NCBI GenBank assembly: GCA_030748495.1
Contig: JASMLX010000062.1
Location: 1 to 36,009, forward strand
Direction of reading: 5' to 3'
Source: Candidatus Poribacteria bacterium
GTDB taxonomy: Bacteria > Poribacteria > WGA-4E > UBA9662
Length of the DNA: 36,009 nt
The notes below the pieces were generated by a model, which was not told where the DNA came from, ran no database searches, and saw only the letters and a program-made list of their open reading frames with translations. The translations under genes and the position numbers were made by a program. Below are positions 14,564 through 22,493 of this stretch, piece by piece; the first letter of the stretch is position 1; every line of letters starts with the position of its first letter.

Positions 14564-15721
14564 TCATGATTCTCCGATCACGAACCGACCGGCCTGTAAT
14601 GCAGCAAAGAAACCCAAGATCGACACAGTACTCAGGATTCCACCAATTTGTCGGAGTACCGCCATGCCAACCAGATCTCCGGCCAGGCGCACCAACAGGG
14701 ATCCATGAAGCTGGGCCAGCGGCAGATAGAGGCCCTGATAAAACGATAGCCGCAGACGAAGCACCGCGGGGAACACGATTGGAGCGTGGGCAAAGATCAT
14801 CGAAAAGACAAAACCCACGAGCAGACAGTGTAGAACCGCGTCGTAGGTGAACCCAGCGTAGAGCGCCCCCTTCCATAGCCACAAGGCGCCAGCCACAATG
14901 AGCCAGGCGTAACCTGAGACTAGAGCAATAGCGGAGAATCCGGGCAGCCCCCCTGCTCGAATGCGGTTCATAGCGATGTCGTACCGCAGGAGCCAACTTG
15001 CCAGGGCGATAAGCCCGGTACCAAGCAAGCGGCTTGCGAGTGACAGGTTGCCCAAGCTCACCAGAGCCCCACCCATGAGTAACGCCAGGCTGACGGCAAA
15101 GCTCCAGCGAGAGCCACGCTGACTCCCAGAGAACTTCGAGAGTTCAAGGCGTTCACCAGCGATGGTCCCGACCAGGAAGACGGTCCACCAAGGGACCAAC
15201 TCAGGCACAGTTCTACCTGTTGCCATCAGGCCAATCGACGCAGGCAGGGCGCCTGCCCCGAGGGCCATTGTAAGCGTGTGTAGTCCCGGCTGTATCTGCC
15301 AGATGCGGAGCGCAACGATGGTAAATACGGTGCTTCCAACGATAGCTCCGGTAACGAAGAGAGTCGAGATGGAGAACCATAGGCCCAGGGCACCAATGGC
15401 CAAAGCGATGGGCCCGATCCAGCCCCAGTAGTGGTCGAGAGCCACTGCCCGCTCAACAGCAATGAGGGTACCCAGAAACCCAATGACCATAAACACACCG
15501 TGTCTTGCAGCGGAATCAGCCGGCGGCAGGTTAATCCCCATTCGAACGAGCCCTCCACCGAGACCTAGCATCAAGGTCACCAAGGAAATAAGGACCAAGG
15601 GGAGCCGAGGCCAGGCCACCTTATCAACACGAGTGGGGCCAGCTATCTGCACATAATCGGGTGCCAGTGGCAATCCATGCGCTGTGGGTATGGATTCACC
15701 AAGCAATTGTTGACGCCCCAC
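14564..15721 (-). CDS. Polytopic membrane protein, NnrS/heme-copper-like
   Basis: A 385-residue protein with about ten to twelve hydrophobic helices. Conserved-looking His positions lie in the membrane: ARHGVFMVIGFLGTLIAVER (about 73-92), a His in the HTLTMAL helix, VLHCLLVGFVFSMIFAHAPI (about 295-315) and AQLHGSLLVRLAGD. Such intramembrane histidines, and the length, resemble NnrS-type or heme-copper-oxidase-like proteins linked to nitric oxide tolerance; the canonical NnrS HxHEM motif is not seen, so the relation is distant. It begins with GTG 21 bases after the stop of the DUF59 gene, so the two form an operon. The opposite strand is open over parts of it because of the GC-rich codon bias, but the membrane pattern shows this strand is the real one. 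Confidence 0.75.
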   Translation of the reverse strand: MGRQQLLGESIPTAHGLPLAPDYVQIAGPTRVDKVAWPRLPLVLISLVTLMLGLGGGLVRMGINLPPADSAARHGVFMVIGFLGTLIAVERAVALDHYWGWIGPIALAIGALGLWFSISTLFVTGAIVGSTVFTIVALRIWQIQPGLHTLTMALGAGALPASIGLMATGRTVPELVPWWTVFLVGTIAGERLELSKFSGSQRGSRWSFAVSLALLMGGALVSLGNLSLASRLLGTGLIALASWLLRYDIAMNRIRAGGLPGFSAIALVSGYAWLIVAGALWLWKGALYAGFTYDAVLHCLLVGFVFSMIFAHAPIVFPAVLRLRLSFYQGLYLPLAQLHGSLLVRLAGDLVGMAVLRQIGGILSTVSILGFFAALQAGRFVIGES

Positions 15722-15742
15722 ACTGGTCAGCCGGTCATGTGA

Positions 15743-15984
15743 CTATGGCTGAGATGGATCGACTTCTACCAACACCGTCTCGATCTCTGGGAACGCGGCT
15801 CGAATTGCACGCTCTGCATCATCTCGAATGACCCCTACCATCGGGCTGGGCTGGTAGTCCCAATAGTTACACGCAGCGTTTCTTCTTCCAGCCTCACTTC
15901 AAAAAGTAGCCCTAGGTCCACAATGCTCAAGCCGATCTCTGGATCAATCACCCCTGAGAGTGCCGACTCGACCCGGCTACGCAT
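15743..15984 (-). pseudogene. DUF59/MIP18-family Fe-S maturation protein, frameshifted
   Basis: From ATG 15984 the protein reads MRSRVESALSGVIDPEIGLS, IVDLGLLFEV and then LRVTIGTTSPA. This is the DUF59 (SufT/PaaD-like) fold involved in Fe-S cluster assembly. The frame then hits TGG TAG. Restoring it by one lost base (or a four-base loss) near 15840 gives MVGVIRDDAERAIRAAFPEI and ends TVLVEVDPSQP at TAG 15743-15745, the normal length. The conserved Cys that normally follows TTSPA is exactly at the break. It is either a true pseudogene or a sequencing/assembly error. It is followed by the NnrS-like gene, a pairing that fits NO or Fe-S stress. Confidence 0.75.
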
Positions 15985-16105
15985 AATGCGACCTGGCCGG
16001 ACTGAAGTACAAGCCCCCCATAACTTCCAGCCAGTCCAAGACAAACGTTCTTTTCGCTAAAGGAAGAGCAAAACTTTGTCCTTGAAGCCAAACGGCTCTG
16101 TACAT
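15977..16105 (-). CDS. Small ORF translationally coupled to the DUF59 gene
   Basis: A 42-residue frame from ATG 16105, with ribosome-binding site AGGAG six bases upstream, ends at TAG 15979-15977. The stop overlaps the DUF59 start in the string ATGCGTAG, a typical coupled arrangement. The peptide (MYRAVWLQGQSFALPLAKRT, then FVLDWLEVMGGLYFSPARSH) matches no family I know. It could be a genuine small protein, a leader peptide, or the truncated remains of a larger upstream gene. The strong ribosome-binding site and overlap are the reasons to keep it. Confidence 0.4.
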   Translation of the reverse strand: MYRAVWLQGQSFALPLAKRTFVLDWLEVMGGLYFSPARSHYA

Positions 16106-16148
16106 GATTCTCCTGCACGCGATTCTAAGGATAGCAAGATAGGTTTTT

Positions 16149-16620
16149 TTAATAGCGTATAGCGGTCGTCGAAGGTTGAGCTGAGGCCGTTCCCATTATG
16201 ACCACCCGCGGCCTGCAGGAGAATCGACTGGTCAGCGTATTATCCTGATTCCCTCGTCTGCTGCTCGGGTTGTTGCAACAGGCATCAACAAAGGTCAGCA
16301 ATTGTTGGCCTTTGACGTGTGACCGAATCTCAGTCACCTTCTCTACGAGATTTGCACTCAATTCCAAGGTGTCGATGGTGATGGAATCATTGTTGCTAAC
16401 TAACAGGAAAGAGCGGTCATTTTTCTCGTCGATAGTGGCATGTCCAGAAAAATAGAAGATAAAGATATTATCAAGCCGGACCCGTTAGGACAGGAGGCTC
16501 AACCGTTTAACCACACTGGTGTGATTCGGTTCTTTTGTCTGCATTCACCTGGCTGGTTATTAAAGAGACCTTATCTGCTCTGAAGCCGACTACATTAATC
16601 AATATTTTACGGGAAGTCCT
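16149..16620 (-). pseudogene. Caspase-fold (C14) peptidase remnant
   Basis: The minus strand carries a broken caspase/metacaspase-like p20 domain. The main frame reads LDNIFIFYFSGHATIDEKND, SFLLVSNNDSITIDTLELSA and GQQLLTFVDACCNNPSSRRG. The catalytic His sits in FSGH and the catalytic Cys in DAC. A TAA at 16485-16487 interrupts the frame before FYFSGH, and the upstream part (LINVVGFRADKVSLITSQVN) is in another frame, so at least one frameshift and one stop are present. The end after PSTTAIRY is lost. Full proteins of this type are used in bacterial regulated proteolysis or cell death; this copy is dead. Confidence 0.72.
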
Positions 16621-16750
16621 TACTCTTCGCAGTAACGAAGCGAACTAATGCCACCTCCCCTGATGTTCGTGGCATCGACTAATAAAACTCACTTTTCAAC
16701 TACAATAGATAAAGTAATAAGGTAATCAATAATACTAATCCAACCGATAC

Positions 16751-16882
16751 GCTACCGCTGCCGAAGCTATCTATTGGGCTGGGCTCAATACATCAGGTGA
16801 GTTGGTGTCCAGTGGAATTTACTTCTATCAGTTGCAAGCAGAAGATTGCACAGACACCGGAAAAATGGTAATTTTGAAGTAG
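16751..16882 (+). pseudogene. Second orphan FlgD/T9SS-like C-terminal tail
   Basis: The plus frame ending TAG (16880-16882) reads WAGLNTSGELVSSGIYFYQL and then QAEDCTDTGKMVILK. This is the standard W-x-G-x-(D/N)-x-x-G-x-x-(V/L)-x-S-G-I-Y-F-Y tail of FlgD-Ig/T9SS-like sorting domains. The bases before 16751 keep no matching domain or start codon. The remnant converges tail-to-tail with the phosphotransferase gene, 14 bases away. Confidence 0.6.
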
Positions 16883-16896
16883 TTTTCAAACAGCAG

Positions 16897-18474
16897 CTAC
16901 TGTTCCAAATTATCACTACACAGATCTAGCAACAAGCCTATATTTCCCATGCATTTCCAGACATCGGTTTTATCCACCACACGGGTACATCTTGCCGGAT
17001 TATCCTTCAAACTTTTCACTGCTCTATTCAACAGGTTTAATTCCGACAAAGCATCTTTCATTTTCATATGGCCACCTCCGGCCTCCTTTGGAAAAAATAA
17101 CCCTCTTAGAATGCGGAAATGGACTACGGCCGCTAATATCATATCTACTGCTAGCAGATCCGCCTCTCGCTGGTTAAAAGGCAAACCACTAGCTTTCAGG
17201 TAGCTAGTACATAAGACTCGCCGATTGGACCCGTTTTCCCAAGAGCTATACAATAAGTCTTGCCGTACTTGACTGACAGCAGACATCTCAAAGTCCACTG
17301 CCAGCAGGACTTCATCCGCAGTTAGCACGGTGTTGTCTTGATGCAAGTCTCCGTGCGTGCTTACTACCTCTCCCCCAATCATTGATAATGCCTCTGGTAT
17401 CGCTACCCCCAGCTGCTGCATCTCTTCAACACTGTACCTTTCTAGATTACCGTCATGATAGGCTACACAGGACCATATCATTGACCCCACTGGCACATGC
17501 TGTAGACAAGAATACTTATGACGTATCTCTTCTTGCCATAAGTCACACCAATCAGTGCGTGCTGAGTGACAGCGTACCGCTAAGTCTGCCATCTGCCTCA
17601 TCCAACTTTCAGTGTTAAATTTGGGTCTCTGTCCAGCGAAGGTTTCAATCATCCAACTATCCGCAGAAGCAACCAAGGCTGGAGCTGCTCCAACCCTAGA
17701 AAAGGCCCTGGACGCGGCCATCATACGTTTATTTCTCAGTGGATTGGCAATATATCGTTTAAGGACAACTTTGGAAGGAGTAATCCCTTCATTTGGGCAT
17801 TCAACGGTATACATGCTCTCCGTTAACGGGGATGCACCTCCCTTGAGTTCACTGGTTTGACAGAAGGACGGATCTACCTCAACTGGCCAGTTGGCATGCT
17901 TGATCACGAAGGCTGAGATCTCATCCATTCTGGCTTTTCTAATGGTTGGCGGCTCCCAACCCCAAATCAATCCTGGCGCATGCATTGGAGACAGTGTGCC
18001 ATCCTGATTCAGCACAAATTGTTGAATCTCTCTTCCCTTCCCTTCATCAAGTAGACCGTAGAGCAGCACCTCACTACCCTCTTTAAATTGGCCTCGATCC
18101 ACTGTTAAACATTGCCGTGCGTCAACAACTACCTGTTTAGGCCTATCGGCCCAATGGACGATGTTATCCTCCGTCTTGAAAATTCGGATCGCCTTTGCCA
18201 CTTCACCCAGCACTAGCCAGTTAACAGGCCTTCCATTATGTTCGGCTTGATCCACACCGTGCTTTCGTTCCAACACGATGCCCTTACCACTGGGCGAGTC
18301 TACAACCAAAGGCACTGGATCCTGTGGGCTTCCGACTTGACCGTTTTTGGAAGCCGCTTGCAGTAAATGAGAGAAAGTCAGAATACAAGAGGGGTCAGCA
18401 GATTCCTTGTCTATCAAGTAAGCCATCTCGCCTTGACCAAAGCTGGCAATGATTTTGCCATTATCTATTATCAT
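16897..18474 (-). CDS. APH/choline-kinase-like phosphotransferase with unassigned N-terminal domain
   Basis: A 525-residue protein. The C-terminal part (about 205-450) is a kinase of the aminoglycoside/choline phosphotransferase fold. KVVLKRY (236-241) holds the ATP-binding Lys. MIETFAGQ is near 275-282. THGDLHQDN (373-381) is the Brenner-type catalytic loop with the catalytic Asp. VDFEMSA (393-399) holds the metal-binding Asp. So it probably phosphorylates a small hydroxyl or amine compound. Residues 1-200 form a separate, beta-rich region (IIDNGKIIASFGQGEMAYLI, VVVDARQCLTVDRGQF) that I cannot assign. A tail of about 75 residues follows the kinase. The start ATG has only a weak upstream purine stretch. 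It is monocistronic, with a gene-free stretch of about 370 bp upstream. The substrate is unknown. Confidence 0.72.
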   Translation of the reverse strand: MIIDNGKIIASFGQGEMAYLIDKESADPSCILTFSHLLQAASKNGQVGSPQDPVPLVVDSPSGKGIVLERKHGVDQAEHNGRPVNWLVLGEVAKAIRIFKTEDNIVHWADRPKQVVVDARQCLTVDRGQFKEGSEVLLYGLLDEGKGREIQQFVLNQDGTLSPMHAPGLIWGWEPPTIRKARMDEISAFVIKHANWPVEVDPSFCQTSELKGGASPLTESMYTVECPNEGITPSKVVLKRYIANPLRNKRMMAASRAFSRVGAAPALVASADSWMIETFAGQRPKFNTESWMRQMADLAVRCHSARTDWCDLWQEEIRHKYSCLQHVPVGSMIWSCVAYHDGNLERYSVEEMQQLGVAIPEALSMIGGEVVSTHGDLHQDNTVLTADEVLLAVDFEMSAVSQVRQDLLYSSWENGSNRRVLCTSYLKASGLPFNQREADLLAVDMILAAVVHFRILRGLFFPKEAGGGHMKMKDALSELNLLNRAVKSLKDNPARCTRVVDKTDVWKCMGNIGLLLDLCSDNLEQ

Positions 18475-18841
18475 CGTCTTTCATTTCCGGTTAAAAAACA
18501 TTCACTTTCGGCATCGTACAGATGCTGCTCGATAGTGTTGTTTCATTTACTCAACTTCTATTTTTGTCTGCCGATGCTTGCAGATTATAACGGTATTTCA
18601 CCGCAAATGCAGGGTAAGTTTAAAACAAAATATTGGTTTTTCAGGTCTATCCCCCGATTAAGAGCGGGTTAAACAAAAGGCTGTTTCGCTAATATATAAT
18701 ATATTAGTGTCTGAGCAGATACTTCAGCAAGAGCAAATGTATCCACCGGGTCGAAGATATAATTCTAACAGCATACGAACTGTCGTGGAAAACACTGGAT
18801 ATAGTCACTTGTCCCGGATTAATTACGCTAAGGATGATCAG
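18475..18841. other. Gene-free region with a 19-bp perfect palindrome
   Basis: No gene is seen between the phosphotransferase start and the end of the lamin-tail gene. CTAATATAT-A-ATATATTAG at 18689-18707 is a perfect 9+1+9 palindrome containing TATAAT on both strands, so it could be an operator or overlapping promoter element. The region must hold the promoter of the phosphotransferase gene. Confidence 0.4.
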
Positions 18842-20350
18842 TTAGTGTGCCAGACGTTTGACATGACTCCACAGCGTTGCCAACCGGGGTTTAGGTTTTA
18901 CCGGAACCGGCGTTTGCCGCAAGTAGATGGTATGCAAGATGATACTTCGTTCGCTTTGGGATATGGGGTGACGACTGACCGCTTCCAATTGATAACGGCA
19001 GATCTGATTCTGTACTGAGACGAGATCTTTGAACTGGTAGCGGATGATTTCAGATACGACGGGAATGGGTCCGGCATTTATTTTAATCGGTTGGCTGTAA
19101 GTTGCGCTGTCGCTTAGCTGATGATTGCGATAGATATTGAAGTTGATTGTCCAGTCTTCGATCAGCTTGCTAATTTCCCACTGCAGGTAGACGTCCTGAG
19201 TACTGGCTTCTGCTGTGAAAAATAGAATCTGAACAGGAGAGGCGTGGCCACTGGGTGTACCAAAGGATTGGCTACCAGTTTTCCAACCTGTTTGAGCATT
19301 AGCTGTAAACCATGCCTCAGGCTTAGTTCCGTCTTCAATCTCTAACCGGCGTACCATCGACCGCTTATGCACGTCGTTGCCGGCAAATGGTCGGCCTCGA
19401 CCATCATCGGCTACATCGATCAAAACTTGACCTGCGTAGAGTTTAAGTTGTAAATCTATGTTGGGAAGATGAAATGGGATTATTAGATCAGGAATAACCT
19501 CAAGGTCAGACTGTTCTGTATTAGCAATGAGGAAATAGTCGTCTGGTGGAATAGTCGATGGTTGGTTAATCCGAACAAGATCTGTATCTGTATTAGACCG
19601 GATCACCCAACCCTGAATGTCAACTGCTTGGTTAGTAGTGTTGTAGAGCTCGATCCACTGATATCGATTGCTGCTAAAATCGCCCATCCACATCAGTTCG
19701 CTAAAACGAATACTCCCTTTGAGTTGAGGCTTTAGACCTATTGGAGGCTTTTGTTGGTTAGTTCGGCTGTTGGTCGGAGTTCCGAATTCTTTAGCTCCTG
19801 GCTCCCAACCCGTTTGCTGTTCGGCGGTTCGCCAGGCTAATGGTAACTGACCGTCTATTGGTGACCGGTCGTTCAGCCGACGCACCATAGATTTTTTCTG
19901 AGCGTTATCACCGGCCATCGGTTTTCCGACCCCATCGTCGGCGGTGTCGATTAACCGGCCTGCAACGTCGTAGAGTTTAATCTGCAGTTGGGTATTGGTC
20001 AGTGTAACAGAGGTATCGACAAGATCCGGTATCACTGCTAAGTTGCAGTCTTTAGTACCGTTATTGGAAATTAAAAAATAGGCCAATGCAGGGACTGTAC
20101 CGGTTGGGATCGTCAGCATCGGAACTTCCTGTTTCGATTTTTGACGGGCCAGCCGCCAACCGGATAGATCTATCGGTTGATCAGTCGTATTATAGAGTTC
20201 GATCCACTCGTGGCTAGGGCTGGAAAAGTCACCCATCCACATTAATTCACTGATGACGACTGTTGGTGTGGCTGCTAAAAGAGGGCTAACGCAGAGGCTA
20301 ATCAAGCAAAAGGAGCAAAAGGATGAGCCTATAACCAGAAATTTAGGCAC
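18842..20350 (-). CDS. Exported protein with two lamin-tail domains
   Basis: A 502-residue protein. The first about 27 residues are a signal peptide (MPKFLVIGSSFCSFCLISLC then VSPLLAA). Two lamin-tail domains follow, at about 30-150 and 215-335. Both open with SELMWMGDFSS and EWIELYNTT or QWIELYNTT and continue to DLSGW/DIQGW, then ADDG(V/R)G(K/R)P, and both end with a KSMVRR and W-x-T-A-x-x-Q-T-G-W-x-x-G segment. The repetition shows an internal duplication. A beta-sandwich like FnIII follows (about 360-470, LFFTAEASTQDVYLQWEISK) and a basic tail. In bacteria these domains occur on secreted or surface proteins, often with nucleases or adhesion functions; no catalytic domain is present here. 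It probably shares a transcript with the PAP2 gene 28 bases upstream. Confidence 0.9.
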   Translation of the reverse strand: MPKFLVIGSSFCSFCLISLCVSPLLAATPTVVISELMWMGDFSSPSHEWIELYNTTDQPIDLSGWRLARQKSKQEVPMLTIPTGTVPALAYFLISNNGTKDCNLAVIPDLVDTSVTLTNTQLQIKLYDVAGRLIDTADDGVGKPMAGDNAQKKSMVRRLNDRSPIDGQLPLAWRTAEQQTGWEPGAKEFGTPTNSRTNQQKPPIGLKPQLKGSIRFSELMWMGDFSSNRYQWIELYNTTNQAVDIQGWVIRSNTDTDLVRINQPSTIPPDDYFLIANTEQSDLEVIPDLIIPFHLPNIDLQLKLYAGQVLIDVADDGRGRPFAGNDVHKRSMVRRLEIEDGTKPEAWFTANAQTGWKTGSQSFGTPSGHASPVQILFFTAEASTQDVYLQWEISKLIEDWTINFNIYRNHQLSDSATYSQPIKINAGPIPVVSEIIRYQFKDLVSVQNQICRYQLEAVSRHPISQSERSIILHTIYLRQTPVPVKPKPRLATLWSHVKRLAH

Positions 20351-20378
20351 TTACTTTGAAAAAACAGCAAATGGGTGA

Positions 20379-20915
20379 CTAGGTAGTGATAAAGAACCCA
20401 ATTTTAGCACTGATGATACCCAATAGTACACCAGCTACAACATCAGTAGGATAGTGGACGCCTAGATAAACCCGGGAGAATCCGACCAGACAGGCCCAAA
20501 TGACAAGCGAAATCTGTAAAAAAGGATAGAAGTATCCGAGTACAATGGCGGACATTACCGCCCCTGCCGTATGGCCAGAAGGGAAGCTAAACTGGTCTGG
20601 TGGCGGAATTAGAAACTCGACATCCTCAAGCGATTGAAATGGCCGGTTTCGTTTCACCTTTTTTTTGATAACAGTATAAATCGATAATTTAACGACAAAA
20701 CCAACGGCACCGGTGGCGAAGATTCGCTTTCCCTCATCCAAGAATGGATGAAAAATTAACAGAAACAGAGCGATGGCCATATAGAGATGACCATCGCCGG
20801 TCTTGGAAATCCAATACATAAAATGATCTATAAACCGTCGACCATTCAGATTGAAGATCCGCATGAATAAGCGGAAATCCCAATCACTGAGTCGAAGTAA
20901 AAGCCGTCTAATCAT
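20379..20915 (-). CDS. PAP2-family membrane phosphatase
   Basis: A 178-residue membrane protein with the three PAP2 signature motifs: K-x6-RP (KKKVKRNRP, about 84-92), PSGH (112-115) and SR-x5-H-x3-D (SRVYLGVHYPTD, 147-158). About five hydrophobic helices surround them. Such enzymes dephosphorylate lipid phosphates, most often undecaprenyl pyrophosphate or phosphatidic acid, at the membrane. The length and motifs are complete, so the enzyme should be active. It precedes the lamin-tail protein on the same strand with a 28-base gap. The ATG has no strong ribosome-binding site. Confidence 0.92.
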   Translation of the reverse strand: MIRRLLLRLSDWDFRLFMRIFNLNGRRFIDHFMYWISKTGDGHLYMAIALFLLIFHPFLDEGKRIFATGAVGFVVKLSIYTVIKKKVKRNRPFQSLEDVEFLIPPPDQFSFPSGHTAGAVMSAIVLGYFYPFLQISLVIWACLVGFSRVYLGVHYPTDVVAGVLLGIISAKIGFFITT

Positions 20916-21140
20916 CGGTTTAGAACAACAAGAGAGTTATTAAAATTGGATCTGTCCACGTTGACTCTCCTTCAACTTAACGAATCTCTAGGATTTAATG
21001 ACATAGTGGCAGACGCCAGTCTTGAAGCCAAGTATTGCATAGCAACAGGTTCAGGGCTACCATCTCCGAACTGTCGGCACAGCGCGGAAGAATCAGAGAG
21101 TAGATGATTCAATTCGGTAAAGGGTTCTATGCTCAATCCT

Positions 21141-21854
21141 TTAGCTTGAGGGAATCATAACCGCCAAATCTCGCAGTGCTACCACCTGAAACCGATTATC
21201 CTTCAAGTGTTGCATATATTGCTCGAACTGTACCGGTTCGGTATTGACCCACGGATGCTCTAAAGCGGGAACACCATGAAAGGTCAGAATACAGATTTTC
21301 CCTTTTTCTGCTTGATCTAGAGCCCACAGAAAGTCGTTCCACTGCCAGTGTGGTCCCGCAGCACCTGTTGTCGGAATCAAAAGCGGGTAATGAACTTCCG
21401 GATCGTAAGCCGGTCCGCGCCCTCCTCTGCTGTCATAAGTAAATTCAGGCGCAACCCCACGCCGAGCAAACCTAAACTTGTGCCGGTTTAGCACCTCAGT
21501 AGCGTTCGCATTGTGCTGATAACCGGGATAACAGAAGGTGGTAGGTTGTGGGATCCCGTAATCAAGACAGCGTTGGTCGATGTGAACAATATCGGCCGAT
21601 AGTTCTTCTGCTGATTGTTGGGTCACGTTTTTGTGGCATTGAGTGTGGTTGCCAATCTCAAAGCCTAAGTCGTGCAACTGTTTCACTTCAGGCCAGGTTA
21701 AATAGTGTTGCTTGTGAGTCAGGAAGTTCAACCCTTCAGTAATGAAGAAAGTTGCGCCAAAGCCGTGCGATTTTAGGAGTGGTGCAACGAAATCGAGGTC
21801 TGACTTATTTCCGTCATCGAAGGTTAAGACAACTAGTCCGTCAGGTATTCTCAT
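21141..21854 (-). CDS. Polysaccharide deacetylase (NodB-like) family protein
   Basis: A 237-residue carbohydrate esterase 4-type protein. LTFDDGNKSD carries the catalytic Asp13 and metal Asp14. GNHTQCH holds the two metal His (70 and 74). FCYPGYQHN corresponds to the next conserved motif, and ILTFHGVP near the end supplies the final His. These enzymes remove N- or O-acetyl groups from chitin-like, peptidoglycan or exopolysaccharide substrates using a divalent metal. No signal peptide or membrane anchor is seen, so the protein may be cytoplasmic or the start may lie elsewhere. It is preceded by only a weak purine run (GGAAA). It lies about 225 bases from the PAP2 gene, same strand; linkage is uncertain. 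Confidence 0.92.
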   Translation of the reverse strand: MRIPDGLVVLTFDDGNKSDLDFVAPLLKSHGFGATFFITEGLNFLTHKQHYLTWPEVKQLHDLGFEIGNHTQCHKNVTQQSAEELSADIVHIDQRCLDYGIPQPTTFCYPGYQHNANATEVLNRHKFRFARRGVAPEFTYDSRGGRGPAYDPEVHYPLLIPTTGAAGPHWQWNDFLWALDQAEKGKICILTFHGVPALEHPWVNTEPVQFEQYMQHLKDNRFQVVALRDLAVMIPSS

Positions 21855-22097
21855 CGAATTTCCAATGGGGGCATATATTATAACACCAAAGCTGGTTTCA
21901 GTGAGCGATTTTTTTAAGGTCTACCGTAATCAGTAGAAATCGCAATAGACTAGTTTTGATTTTAAGACCGATTTTTGGTATTATCCTGCTACTCAGCGAT
22001 TGGATTTACCAATTTTATAGGTTGGAGTTGTCGATCGAACTTCCCTTTATTCACGATCGATAGACCTAACAGTATCGATAAGCAATGGAATAAGCAA

Positions 22098-22493
22098 GTG
22101 CAAAGCCAAGAGAAAATAGGCATTATTAAAAATAGAAACGTTCTCGGTAAACCTTTAGTCGAGTGTGGGTGTGATCCGATAGCCGGTTGGTTTAGAAACG
22201 GAACGTGCGAGACAGAGCCTAAGGACTTAGGGAAACATGTAATCTGTGCTGAAATGACAGCAGAGTTTTTAACCTTTTCCAAAACTGAAGGCAACGATCT
22301 CAGTACGCCAGTTCTGGCGTCAGGGTTCCCGGGGCTAAAACCGGGAAACCACTGGTGTATCTGTGCAAGCCGTTGGAAAGATGCCATGGATGCTGGTGTC
22401 GCGCCTCCCGTCATTTTATCGGCTACCGAGTTCTCAGCCCTTTCCGTCGTACCTCTAGAAGAACTCAAAAAAAATGCTAAGTCAACCGACTAA
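22098..22493 (+). CDS. DUF2237 family protein
   Basis: A small protein of the DUF2237 family. The conserved core is complete: KNRNVLGKPLVECGCDPIAG, then GWFRNGTCET, GKHVICAEMTAEFLTFSKTE, GNDLSTP and FPGLKPGNHWCICASRWKDA, then APPVILSATEF. Several cysteines are conserved in the family, whose function is unknown. The frame is open further upstream (an ATG at 21975), but that extension does not look like the family. The GTG at 22098 gives 131 residues, close to the usual 115-130, so that start is proposed. The stop overlaps the end of the convergent SDR gene by four bases. Confidence 0.85.
   Translation: MQSQEKIGIIKNRNVLGKPLVECGCDPIAGWFRNGTCETEPKDLGKHVICAEMTAEFLTFSKTEGNDLSTPVLASGFPGLKPGNHWCICASRWKDAMDAGVAPPVILSATEFSALSVVPLEELKKNAKSTD

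Noticed and set aside
14460..14996. Minus-strand frame overlapping the NnrS-like gene in another phase
   Set aside because: It is Arg/Gly/Ser-rich with no hydrophobic pattern, as expected of a shadow of GC-rich coding DNA.
15743..15984. In-frame UGA selenocysteine in the DUF59 gene at the lost Cys
   Set aside because: The break is a frame change followed by TAG, not a TGA codon, so selenocysteine does not explain it.
18707..19018. Plus-strand frame over the end of the lamin-tail gene
   Set aside because: It lies opposite the C-terminus of a clear gene and has no domain; it is a shadow.
21975..22097. N-terminal extension of the DUF2237 protein from the ATG at 21975
   Set aside because: The extra 41 residues do not resemble the family, which normally starts shortly before the VLGKPL segment.
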